Shown: positions 8,679 to 17,694, counted from the stretch's first letter. The stretch: DNA of 18,974 nt from Gnomoniopsis sp. IMI 355080 (GCA_027946555.1 JAPEVC010000390.1:1-18974); one strand, 5' to 3'. Notes: generated by a model not told the origin, from the sequence alone. A program made the numbers and translations.

Positions 8679-11393
8679 CTACCTACTTATCTCCTGGGCA
8701 AGTTCAGCAGCTAATTCAGCTTCTTTCTGTTAAACTATCTTTATCGGAATGACCAGGTTGAGTTTCTTGTACCAGCGTCCTTGCGTTCCTCTGACCCTTT
8801 CCTCCGGGAAGGCACTAATCGAATCAGGATTAGCAATCTTGTCCTCGTATTTAAGATTCCGCAATGACCCCAGGTCTGAATAAGTAATCATTAAAGTCTG
8901 ACTAGAGACCTTTAGAGCCATACTAGGTGTCTAAGCAATGTCTCTGCTCTGATTAGAGTTATTTATATCCACTAGTATCGGTATCTCGGACCGTAGTAAA
9001 GGATTACCTCGTAAGTTTATATGGTTATCTAGGAGCTTCTTATAGGCGAGTATCCACGGATCAGTTTTGCCATTAGACCGATCAGCCTTATAGACTCTAA
9101 GAATATAGTCTATAACTCCTTTAGGCCTTCCACGATGGTGTTTAATAGCCTCGTTATCTAGGGCCTTATTAGTACCGGTCCGGAATATAGCTCTACTTCC
9201 TAGATAAAGTCTTAGCTATAAACGATTAGGCCAATAATAGATATCGTTATCAATGAGAAGTTGAATAGTAGGATATTGAGTGGCTAAATAAGAAGTTAAG
9301 CCGCAGCTATAGCAAGCAAATCTAGTATTATCCCTTCTCTATTATATTAGAGCGTTAACTTCTGAAGGGTAGTCGTAGGCAAGATTATTAATCTGATTAG
9401 AGTGCCGCTTAATATTGTTTATACTAGGAAGGTGAGAATATCCTGGTGCTATATGATTCTCGATTTCCTTCTTTCGCCGTTCATAGTCCCTGGACTTCTT
9501 AGCCTGTCTTCTTTCGGCTTTATTTAATTCAAAGCGATTCAGCCGAATAGTAACTTCCTTTAAGCGGTTCAGAATCTCCGTAGTGGTAGATTTAGAATTA
9601 ATATCTGATTCTTTGTTTAGTGGAACTGGCTTTATGACTGGCATTTTAGCAGAGGGCTTTAACTCCTTCCGCTTTTCCGAAGTTGATGGTTTCTTAGTAG
9701 AACGTTTCAGAAATAGCTCTTTTTCATCGGATTTCTCATGATTAGAGTATACCGTAAGAGGAGTACTAGAATCAGAATCATCTTTATTATCAGAATCAGA
9801 ATATAAAGGTAGTGGACTTCGGCTGCTGCAACCTTTCCTGATAAGGTTAAGTCGATACTTCTTATCCTTGGAAACCGGTGCAGCATATTTAGCCCTCTTA
9901 TCTATATGCCTTTCCTTATCTTCTTCTCTGATTATCTTTATCAGACTGTTATAAAGCTTTGAGAACCTATGGTTGAGGAAATGATCCTCTCTAAGTTGAT
10001 AGTATGCCCGAAGTTGCTTTTTCTATTTATGTGGGAGCTTGTTCCATAATTTATTAGCAGTTATACTGTTCCTGGCATCTATTCTGACTAGAATGCCGTT
10101 ATATTTAATAAGGAATTTATATAGCGAAGAGAGGTTTTCTCTAATCGTTTTATAGTGTATTATATTATACCTTTCCTGCTTAGGTATGAATAGCATATAG
10201 GTATCACGTTTCCGAAAGAAGAATTTGATATCCTCCTATGCTTCTGCCCACGTTATTGATAAAGCAGTGCAGTCTTTCAGGTAGTTCCGAATATTCCAGT
10301 TTATAGAGTCTGCAATTAATAGTTATATGTGAGACTCCTCTAGGTAAGACTGATTATTATAAGCAGTATTGAATATTTCTAAATACTTAGTCGCCCTATA
10401 TCCATCGAACCTATTTAGCCCCGAGGCTTTAAGCTCCTTCCTTATCTATATAATCGAGGGTACCGTACTAGCCTTTATCCCTTTCTGATCACCCTTATTT
10501 CCAGGTGCTTCTGGCAGTTTACCTGAATTTAATAAAGGTGTATTCTTACTGCTACCAGAAGAGACTATATCTCCAGATACTAGAGACGCACCCTCTCCTT
10601 AGCCAGATATCTTTTTCCAGGCACGGCGTGCCGCCCTTTATCGTTTACCTCTATTTATAATCTTGATTATTTGCTGATCAGTGGTATTATTGTCTTGAGC
10701 GTTGCTATAATTAGACTAGCAAGCAGAAAGAAGAGCAGATCCGAGTAGTATTAGTACGAAATCAATATAGACTCGGACTGCTAAATAAATGCCGAAGGTA
10801 TATACGAGGTGTCGTAGAAGGTCTGAGGGGTAGCTAAGGTCTATAATCATTCGAGAACCTCTATTCCGGAGCGGTAAACTTCCTATTTCATCCTTTCCGG
10901 AGCCCATGCCACTACTCCTTAGGGGGAATAGAGTTCGAACCTTGGATAGGACGTTTCGGAGGCTATCTCGAGAAGGAGAAAGTTTCTCTTAGCTGATTAG
11001 ACTAAGAATAAAGAGATGAAAATACCACTATAGTAGCCGGCAGTTTTCTGGGTAACTGGAAACTAAAAGTTCGTGTCGAAGAGCATTATTCAAGCTACTC
11101 GCTCTCGGCTTCCTTACCTCGACGCGCCGTCGCTTCTTATTAGCCCTATATATGGCATTCCCAGACTTCGGATTAGAGTAGTCTCTTATTAGACAAGCCT
11201 TTACTTCTATCTAATTATTAGCTACACTCTCTGCCTTAGTTATTAAGTCCGCCAGTTTCCGAGTAGTCCCTTAGCCTGTCCTACGATTAGTATAGTAACT
11301 GGCTCCTCGGCGATATTCTCCAGTCCCTGATATATTAGCTGAAAATACCGAAACGATACTCTAAAATTCAAAAGTCGGTATAAAGAGTAGTGA
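8679..11393 (-). pseudogene. Gag-like protein with capsid-like region and CCHC knuckle, RIP-mutated
   Basis: Read through TAA/TAG, one frame spans about 905 codons with no TGA, from the in-frame TGA at 11394-11396 to TAG at 8679. The true start is uncertain; the surviving ATG at 10907 is one option. Order: a basic N-terminus (NKKRRRVEVRK, about 11120-11155); a Ser/Gly-rich linker (about 10510-10600); a helical capsid-like block with FDGYRATKYLEIFNTAYNN, LLIADSINWNIRNYLKD and TANKLWNKLPHK (about 9950-10410). An acidic Ser/Asp tract follows (YSDSDNKDDSDSS, near 9770-9810), then a Lys/Arg-rich region and a CCHC knuckle at 9273-9314. The knuckle reads CYSCGLTSYLATQY, its His and last Cys now Tyr. 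Gag proteins assemble the particle and bind element RNA. No pol follows; an about 300-residue C-terminal part is unassigned. About 17 internal stops show it is dead. Confidence 0.7.
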
Positions 11394-11486
11394 TCAGAAT
11401 ATAGCGGATTCCTCTTCTAATTACGAATTAGGCGATTATAATCGGATAGATAAACAGAAGACCCCCTGCACGGATTACTAAAAATA
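11394..11486 (-). other. Leader between the 5' LTR and gag; primer site not identified
   Basis: In the element's direction the sequence directly after the 5' LTR is TATTTTTAGTAATCCGTGC. A primer-binding site complementary to a tRNA 3' end would be expected here, but I cannot match this to a tRNA. RIP may have altered it, or the element may have used a non-standard primer. Confidence 0.35.
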
Positions 11487-11870
11487 TATGGGAGGGCAGA
11501 AGAGACCACTAAAACAGATAGTTACTCCCACTTAAGGAAAATACCATACTGTCGAGAGGCCTTACGCTGGGAGGTTAAGCACGACGTAGCAAGTTTTAAG
11601 GGGTCTTTTCTATTATAGGTGAAAAGAGTCCTATCCGACGATGGATGGATTCATAATTAGAGAGGAGGATAGGTTTATTTTTATATGCGAATCAGGAGTT
11701 ATTAAATTCTCTCTAGAAAATCCTCTCCTATAGCGGAGGGACCAGACTATATACTGACAGCGAGAAAAACTTAAATCGTAATAGGGATATTGAATCCTTA
11801 AAATCACACCACCACCGTATTTCTGTTACTCTGATCAGAGATAAGAGCGTTGCCACTGATCCCTACGACA
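11487..11870 (-). repeat. 5' LTR (right copy), the more mutated of the pair
   Basis: This copy has the same length as the left LTR and about 96% identity by hand alignment (16 transitions in 382 bases, no gaps). Fifteen of the 16 differing sites carry the C-to-T or G-to-A product here. The terminal TG has become TA (TATGGGAGGG). The 5 bases outside (ctagc) do not match the 5 bases outside the left LTR (tgtga), so no target-site duplication is visible. Confidence 0.92.
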
Positions 11871-12242
11871 CTAGCCCGTCCCTGCTCTCGCCCTAATACA
11901 GCGTTCATATATCGGCTCTTAGCCTAAGGTAATCCGGAGTTATTTCGCGTATATAGGTTAGCGTCTAAGGGGTACGGTTATACGATTAGCGTTATAACCG
12001 GCAAGACTAGGTCGATCGATATTATCGTTTCGCTATTAGAGGGTATATTCGATTTCCAGGAGGGCTATATTGGTATGCCTCTATAGTATAGTGTTAAGCG
12101 TAAGAATATTATTAAGAATCTGCCGGCCGCTTATTATCTCGAGTCCGGCTTTAAGACTGATCCTCGCCGTGGTCCTAGAAATAATAAGGATGATTTTGGA
12201 GTCTACTAAATAGCGGTTAAGATATTCTATCTCTAATAGTGA
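11871..12242 (+). pseudogene. Unidentified coding remnant, right flank of the LTR element
   Basis: From the LTR edge a frame continues to TGA at 12240-12242 with only a few TAA/TAG. It gives ELFRVYRLASKGYGYTISV, KTRSIDIIVSLLEGIFDFQ, GYIGMPL and KNLPAAYYLESGFKTDPRRG. The regular amino-acid mix and the absence of internal TGA suggest a former gene. It may be the 3' continuation of the relic interrupted at 3929, but no target duplication joins them. Family not recognised. Confidence 0.45.
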
Positions 12243-12339
12243 GACTGGTTTAGTTATAACCCTTATAGTCGGTAGAAGTTATTAAGTTATATCCTCCTAA
12301 GGTATTTAAATTAGAGAATTTCCCTCCGCTTACTCTTTT

Positions 12340-13190
12340 ATCCTAGGTGGCTATCCTTGTGATTTCTTTTGTGGCTATGCCATCCTTACGCGGCCCTCTG
12401 CTAGTTAATACTTTTATCCTCATCCTTATTCTGACGTGTATTCTCCAGCTAATTCTCTTCCAGCTATTTATTATAATTAGGCGGCCACCTAGTCTACTTA
12501 ACCGGATAATACTTTTCACTATCCTCTACTATAGAGTCTCGAACCTCCTCGACTTTATACTTAGTATTATTATCTTCTTTAAGATTAGGTATATTGCTAT
12601 CAGCTTCTCCTCCAGGCCTTATATATGATGGCTCTAATCTGCTAACCCGGAATATATTATATAAACGCGTATACTCCTCTGGTAGCTATATATACCCGTG
12701 CCTGAGAATCCCATTGCGAGCTACCTCGAGCTTAAGAATACCGATTATAACCCCTTCTCCGTTAAATCGCAGATGCCCCTGAGTTCGAGGATCCGATTTT
12801 ATACCCTATCTAGGCGGATGCCTTTTTAGATAATGCCTAAGATATGTATACTCCTAGGAAAGCTGGTTTAAAGTGGCTTTATCCTCCTATTACGCCTAGC
12901 ACCCCTAGTTCCATTATCGATAGATAGCCTGCCGGCGAAAGTAATCTTAATAATAGCAATATATAAAGTAGCCTCCTAGCAGGTTTAATAATAAGGAAGA
13001 GGGAATAATATTAATAGCGGCGGATAAGGGCGGTTTAATAATAGATATGGTGGCAGGCGCCGAGGGCGTTTACCTAATGGCGGCCGAGGTAATAGCGATT
13101 ACGGAGGGAGACTATAGGGTTCGGCTAGATTATATAAGGCATCGGGATCCTAAAAGGGAAGTATCTTTATAATATTAGTAAGGAAGAGGT
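12340..13190 (+). pseudogene. Unidentified Pro/Tyr-rich protein with RGG-type tail, possible gag remnant
   Basis: In one frame (12340 to about 12950) a Pro, Tyr and former-Gln-rich sequence is readable, with YPPITPSTPSSIIDR at its end. One TGA interrupts it near 12700. The signal then shifts to another frame (about 12965-13190) reading GRGNNINSGG, then GRFNNRYGGRRRGRLPNGGR, then a Lys-rich stretch. RGG/RG-rich tails bind RNA and are common in fungal retrotransposon gag and host RNA-binding proteins. The frame change implies an indel or intron. The next frame downstream may belong to the same polyprotein. Identification stays open. Confidence 0.4.
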
Positions 13191-13274
13191 AAGTAAGGTA
13201 AAAAGATAATATAAAGAAGAAGGAAAAGGAGAAATAGGCGTAAAATAGGAGGTAGGTAATAGGGTCTCTCTATA

Positions 13275-13957
13275 ACGGATATTAATATAACGGGTTCGAA
13301 TAGCGTTATTATAGTTAAGGATTATATACCTTATATTAAGCGAATCGGTATATAGAATTAAAGGCTTTTAGAGCTTAAATCCTATACTAATAAGAAATTT
13401 ATATATAAAGAGGGCGGCCTAACCGGCCGGCATAAGGTTATAAAATTTACTCTCCGTAATAAATAAGGTTATTAAGCTAAGAAGCTTTAAGGCCTATATA
13501 TTAGCGAGTCCGGTAATTAAGATTACCTAGCCTATAGTAGATTTATAGGTAAGGAGGTTATCGGCGTGGCTAGCGTTAATATAATAACGGATTAGCCGGT
13601 TAGGTATTATATTATTATTAATCCTTATTATAAGGTATAGGTAAGACTTTAAATAGCGGAAAATATACTTTTAAAGCTTAATATATTATACTAAAGGTCC
13701 GGCGTTACCCTTAGCGATTTTATTAACTATAAATATAATATTAGGGCGAGAGCCAGTTAATACCTAATTTAAGGTATTAGATTATTTTAAATACTGCTTT
13801 ATCTGCTCAAGTAATAATATATAGAAGAAGTGAATCGGGGTTTTCGATTTTCTATAACTATATATAAGTATTATATTACCGGGTCTAAATTATAAAGTCA
13901 TTATATTAGGACCTTGCTATATATAATCTTCCTAAGGCTAAGAGGGAGGCTAAGCTC
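13275..13957 (+). pseudogene. Unidentified frame, possibly retropepsin-like, RIP-mutated
   Basis: This frame is readable through TAA/TAG up to a run of ten G at 13958-13967. It begins ITGSNSVIIVKDYIPYIKRI, which loosely recalls the start of retroviral-type aspartic proteases (DTGS-x-x-x-I-S-x-x), except that the catalytic Asp position holds Ile. Further on are GGLTGRHKVIKFTLRN, LAYSRFIGKEVIGVASVN and NILLKLNILY. Following an RGG-rich frame, this would fit a gag-protease order, but the match is weak and the missing Asp is not explained by RIP. It is clearly former coding sequence of unknown family. Confidence 0.4.
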
Positions 13958-14206
13958 GGGGGGGGGGTAGAATATTAATTCCGAGGTCAATATATTAGCA
14001 AGGATAATAAGAAGTCTAATATTATAAAAAAATCCCTTAAAGGCATATACTCTTACTTTCCTCTTAATATATATAAGTATTATCTATAGAGGATCTTCTA
14101 CTATCTAGCTATATACCTTCCGAGCCCCCCTCGGTCTTAAAACTCGAAGTAATTAAGTATTATTCTAAACCTAATCCTAAATCGCCGTATTTATTATTTC
14201 TTATTA
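13958..14206. other. Non-coding TA-rich stretch with a G10 run
   Basis: No gene was recognised. It opens with ten consecutive G (13958-13967), an odd feature in such AT-rich DNA, and continues as TA-rich sequence with a C-run (about 14125). Confidence 0.45.
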
Positions 14207-14525
14207 AATACCGCCTTCCCGAATTAATACCTCCCTCGAACTTAATACCGCCTTCTAACTTCCCGATTTTATACCGCCTTCCTAACTTAATATTATCTAT
14301 TTAATATTATACCGCCTTCCCGAATTAATACCTCCTCCTAACTTTAGACCGCCCTCTTAACCTAATACCGCCTTTTATATTAGCTTCCCGACTTAGCTTC
14401 TTAATCTTATTATAGCTATAGGATTGGTAAGGCGGTAAATTTAATATTATATATATCCTTACCTCGGACCGCCTTCCTAATTATCTCTACCCTTATTATA
14501 TCTTAACTTATACCGCCTTCCCGAT
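14207..14525 (+). repeat. Irregular minisatellite around the motif ATACCGCCTTCCCGAAT
   Basis: The core (t)accgcct or a close variant recurs at about 14208, 14245, 14271, 14310, 14347, 14365, 14467 and 14511. It is often followed by tccc(g)aa or tcctaactt and by aataccTcc variants. Spacing varies from about 18 to 100 bases, so this is a decayed, not a perfect, tandem array. The cores keep CpG while CpA is missing. Confidence 0.5.
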
Positions 14526-15250
14526 ACTTCTATATTATATAGCTTATCTATATAGCTATTATATAGTTATTCTAGGAGCCTACTTTTAATTACTATAAAT
14601 CTATTATATAGACTATAACTATATATTTATAGCTATTATAGCTAAGGATAATTATAATTTAATTAAAGGCGATTAAGGGAGACTACTTCTAGTCGTTTAT
14701 ATAATCTTCTATTATACTCCGCTTTCTTAACTTAATATTATCTCTTTATTAAAGGTTAGAGATACCTTAGATATTAAGAGTTAACCTAGGGATAAGCCCT
14801 AGCTATATTAAAGATTAGGCTTATTAAGATATAGGAACGGGTTAATCTTATTAGAATATTAATAATAAAGGAATAAGAACCCTGGCTTATATATAAGGAT
14901 AGAAGTTCCTTATAGCTAAATATTATAATCGTAGGAAGATATTAGGTAAGGGCCTAATAAGAATATAATTAAGGGGATTTAGAGTAAGGGTAATAAGTAT
15001 ATTTAGCGTAATTTATAGAACTTAAATCTAAGGAGAGAAGAATTAAGTCTTCCCTTTAGGGTAGGATAACCTAATAGCCCTTATTATTAAATAAGAACCC
15101 TATTACTATATAATACTCTAATACTAACGATTAACTTTTAATTAAAGTTAAAACTTCCTCCTTAATCTATAATCTAGTAATATTAGAATAATTCTATAAG
15201 AATTAAGTATCCCTAAATTATAAATAACCTATTATTTCAATATATATATA
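14526..15250. other. Gene-free, extremely TpA-rich DNA
   Basis: I see no coding frame with recognisable content here. From 14427 to 14882, which overlaps the end of the minisatellite, there is not one CpA or TpG dinucleotide, while CpG still occurs. A short (TA)n run (about 15240-15250) leads into the interstitial telomeric tract. Confidence 0.6.
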
Positions 15251-15291
15251 TAGGGTTAGGGTTAGCTTAGGGTTAGCTTAGGGTTAGGGTT
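15251..15291 (+). repeat. Interstitial telomeric repeat tract
   Basis: This is a 41-base run of TTAGGG units, two of them spaced by TTAGC (tagggttagggttagcttag and so on). The G-rich strand is on the plus strand, the same orientation as the terminal telomere 3.6 kb further right. It marks a former chromosome end or a junction made by telomere-mediated exchange. Confidence 0.92.
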
Positions 15292-15294
15292 CAC

Positions 15295-16209
15295 GATGGA
15301 GGCGGCACCACCTTTGGGTACTTTATATTGGGTAATCTACGCCGGGATGTCTGGGCTATCTATAACCCTAAATACTTTAATTCCGAGCTATAGGAGGGTG
15401 GTATAGATAAGATAGCCCGGCATTACCTTAGCGTAATAAAGTAAGCCGGGATCCGGGGCTTTATCTTCCTTAGTGGATAGTTTATTAGCGGGTATCTGGC
15501 CCTTATTATAGCGTGTATAATTGCCTCTGAGTATATAGGTATAACGACGGGCATCCGGGTGATAGACTTGCTATTAATGGACTTGCTGTATCTCCAGCCT
15601 GGATATTAGCTATAAAAGGGCATGCCGCCGCTAAACCTTAAGATCCCGGATCTTATATAGAAGTGCCTTAATAATTACGAGATTATACTTTATGAATAGG
15701 AGCTTCCTATATAGAATAAGCCTGTATTTCGTAGGAAGGCTATTCGCTTTACTGTTATAAAAGGGATTAAGAGCTTTATAATACCTTATAATGTAATTAT
15801 ATATAAGCTATTATAGGAATAGTGGCAGATTATTAAAATAGCCACCTATAAGGATAAGGATAATATAGAGGTTATAGATTAATAGTATTAGCAGATTCCC
15901 CTGAATAGAAATCTCCAGAATTTTTATAAAGCTTTAAAGCTGCCGCCTATAGTTATACTTCGAATTATCGACCTAATATTATTAAAAGTAGGCGATAAAT
16001 ATTATAAGGAGCTGCCCTGCCGCGTTGATGTCTTTAGAGATAAGACGATACTTAGCTAAGGTTATAATTATATAAGCTTTAATAAGGCAGTTATAAATAT
16101 ACCCTTATATTATTATAATATATTTAATAGTATAAATATGAATTTAGTTATGGAGTAGATTAATAAAGTATTAGAAATTCTGGCTATGATTAAGCCTATT
16201 ATAGCTTAA
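15295..16209 (+). pseudogene. Unidentified gene relic starting at the interstitial telomere
   Basis: A frame begins directly after the TTAGGG tract and runs about 304 codons to TAA 16207-16209, broken only by TAG/TAA. It starts DGGGTTFGYFILGNLRRDVW and continues with ARHYLSVIK, IRGFIFLSG, FISGYLALIIACIIASEYIG, MPPLNLKIPDLI, KSFIIPYNVIIYKLL, LPPIVILRIIDLILLKVGD and ELPCRVDVFRDKTI. There is no ATG in this frame at the left end, so the N-terminus is probably missing beyond the telomeric junction. DGGG recalls the glycine-rich loop of patatin-like lipases, but no GxSxG is seen, so I do not assign that family. Family not recognised. Confidence 0.5.
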
Positions 16210-16212
16210 TAA

Positions 16213-16670
16213 GGAGTATATGCCTTTTCTTTCCTTAATATTAGGTAGATACCTAGGTAGATACTTTATTAACTTATTAAATTCGCTGAATATTTCTTCT
16301 CTATATATCTTATATTCCCTTAGTATTTATTATTTACTTAAATCGGTATAGGTAGCGTTATATATACTTAGACTAGCTTACTATCCACTATTAGGGCTAG
16401 CCCTGATGCCTCTTCGCCTGCTTTAGCAAAGTCGTAATATATATATAAAAGACTATATCTATATATATCTTTATAGCTATAATATAATGAGAATTTAATC
16501 CTTATCGGAGTTTTCTTTATTATTATGCTTTCTATAGTGTATATATAATTATTAAGTTATTATTATAGGTATATATTAAGATACTCCTAAGCCTTAGCTT
16601 AAGTCTATTATAAGTTATATCTTAATAACTAAACCCTATATAATAGATAAATAGAATTATAGCTTTATTA
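16213..16670. other. Non-coding TA-rich spacer
   Basis: No gene was recognised between two plus-strand relics. The sequence is dominated by TA-rich runs (for example about 16440-16470). A short near-duplication of aggtagatacctaggtagat lies at about 16241-16265. It probably includes the former 3' region of the upstream relic and the promoter of the next one. Confidence 0.45.
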
Positions 16671-17666
16671 GCTATCTCTCCGGTGCGGAATAGCTCGGAG
16701 CTAATACCTATTAGTCCGGATAATGCCGGCGTCGGGAATAAGACCGGGAGTAAGGATGACGGGATAATATGCTAACTCTATAAACTTAGTATAGGACCTA
16801 ATCCCCTTACCGGTATCCTATACTATTCCTCCTATTAGAAATACCGCGAGGATATCCTTATATATATAGCCGCTGTATTCCGTAATTAGGCCCGCGTCGG
16901 CTTTATAAAGGGTATCTCCGGCTATATTAGTATATATAACCCCGAGTTCCCTGATAACCTTATCTAGATAAACCCTATCGGGATATATTTTGCCCTGCTT
17001 AATATTAATAATATACTCTGCCTTAATATCTATATAGGCGTTATAGTTAGCGGCAATTGTATATGGCCCGCTAATATGCCTGGGTTCTATATCTACGCCG
17101 AGATCTATAAGGCCCGGCCCGGGGATATATAGGCTATCTGCTATATATATACGATTACGGGCCGTATATAGGCGGCGGTTAGCGCTCCGCTCGATATAAT
17201 TATAGAGGATATATATAATCTATATAGCCCCGCCCTAGCGGTCGATAAGGTATATAGGGGTATAGTAATAGCGGGAGAGGAGGGGAGATATATTATAGGG
17301 GTATTAGGGAAGAAGGGTAAAGCGGCGGTGCTATTAAATTATAGATTAATCTCGGTCGGGTATATAATCGATAAAATGTATTTTTTATTTAGGCTCCTAG
17401 ACTATAGTTATAAGATCTAGCTTTATATTAAGGCGGCGTATGCCGGGAACCCGAGTCTAAAGAAGTATATTATCCCGGATAAGATGGTATATTTTAATTT
17501 CTATATAGCTGGGGAGAAGAATTAGTTATATATTAAGGTGTAGAATAATTTATAATATAAAATAGAAATGGCGGGAGAGGTTATTTCGAAGTAAGTGGAG
17601 AATATATATATAGATAAGATAGTCTATTAAACTTCTGGTAGCGCCGGTTATATTTATGTTATATAA
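16671..17666 (+). pseudogene. Unidentified beta-rich protein relic
   Basis: One frame is readable through TAG/TAA to TAA 17664-17666, about 331 codons. It holds SPDNAGVGNKTGSKDDGII, RVGFIKGISGYISIYNPEF, PANMPGFYIYAEIYKARPGD, AAVSAPLDIIIEDIYNLYSP, VDKVYRGIVIAGEEGRYIIG, LGKKGKAAVLLNYRLISVGY and AYAGNPSLKKYIIPDKMVYF. Alternating hydrophobic and polar residues suggest beta strands, as in a secreted or lectin-like fold, but that is only an impression. The start is unclear; the frame is open to at least 16671. It converges on the ABC1 relic, with ends 28 bases apart. Family not recognised. Confidence 0.5.
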
Positions 17667-17694
17667 ATAAAAGAGATATAATATTAGGAAGAAC

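Larger units (their letters stand above)
3930..11870 (-). mobile_element. 7.9-kb LTR element encoding gag and a C48-like peptidase, without recognisable pol
   Basis: Two 384-bp direct repeats bound the element (3930-4313 and 11487-11870). They have TG...CA ends: the left copy begins TGTGGGAGGG, the right copy reads TATGGGAGGG after a RIP-type change, and both end CTACGACA. A purine-rich tract on the minus strand abuts the left LTR (GGGGGAGG at 4316-4323), and the gag frame lies next to the right LTR. Transcription therefore ran on the minus strand, with 11487-11870 as the 5' LTR. Contents in that direction: gag (11393-8679), an antisense Cys-rich frame (7115-8440, plus strand), then a C48-peptidase frame (6450-4675). 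No complete reverse transcriptase, RNase H or integrase was found. The element would have needed enzymes from a partner. No primer-binding site or target-site duplication was recognised. Confidence 0.8.

Noticed and set aside
10920..10965. tRNA-like B-box GGTTCGAACTC on the minus strand
   Set aside because: The flanking bases do not form a T-stem and no acceptor or anticodon arms can be drawn; it is within the gag frame.
3060..12242. A single host gene split by the LTR element
   Set aside because: No target-site duplication is visible and the reading frames on both sides could not be joined with confidence.
12347..12628. Open reading frame of 93 codons with a hydrophobic, membrane-like translation
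   Set aside because: It overlaps a longer Pro/Tyr-rich frame in another phase that carries RIP-type stops. The hydrophobicity comes from reading T/C-rich DNA in a shifted frame.
13958..13967. Run of ten G as a functional G-quadruplex or regulatory site
   Set aside because: It is a single homopolymer without neighbouring G-runs; homopolymer length may also be a sequencing artefact.
15295..15420. Patatin-like lipase suggested by DGGG at the start of the frame
   Set aside because: No GxSxG nucleophile motif or later Asp motif was found, and DGGG alone is not enough.
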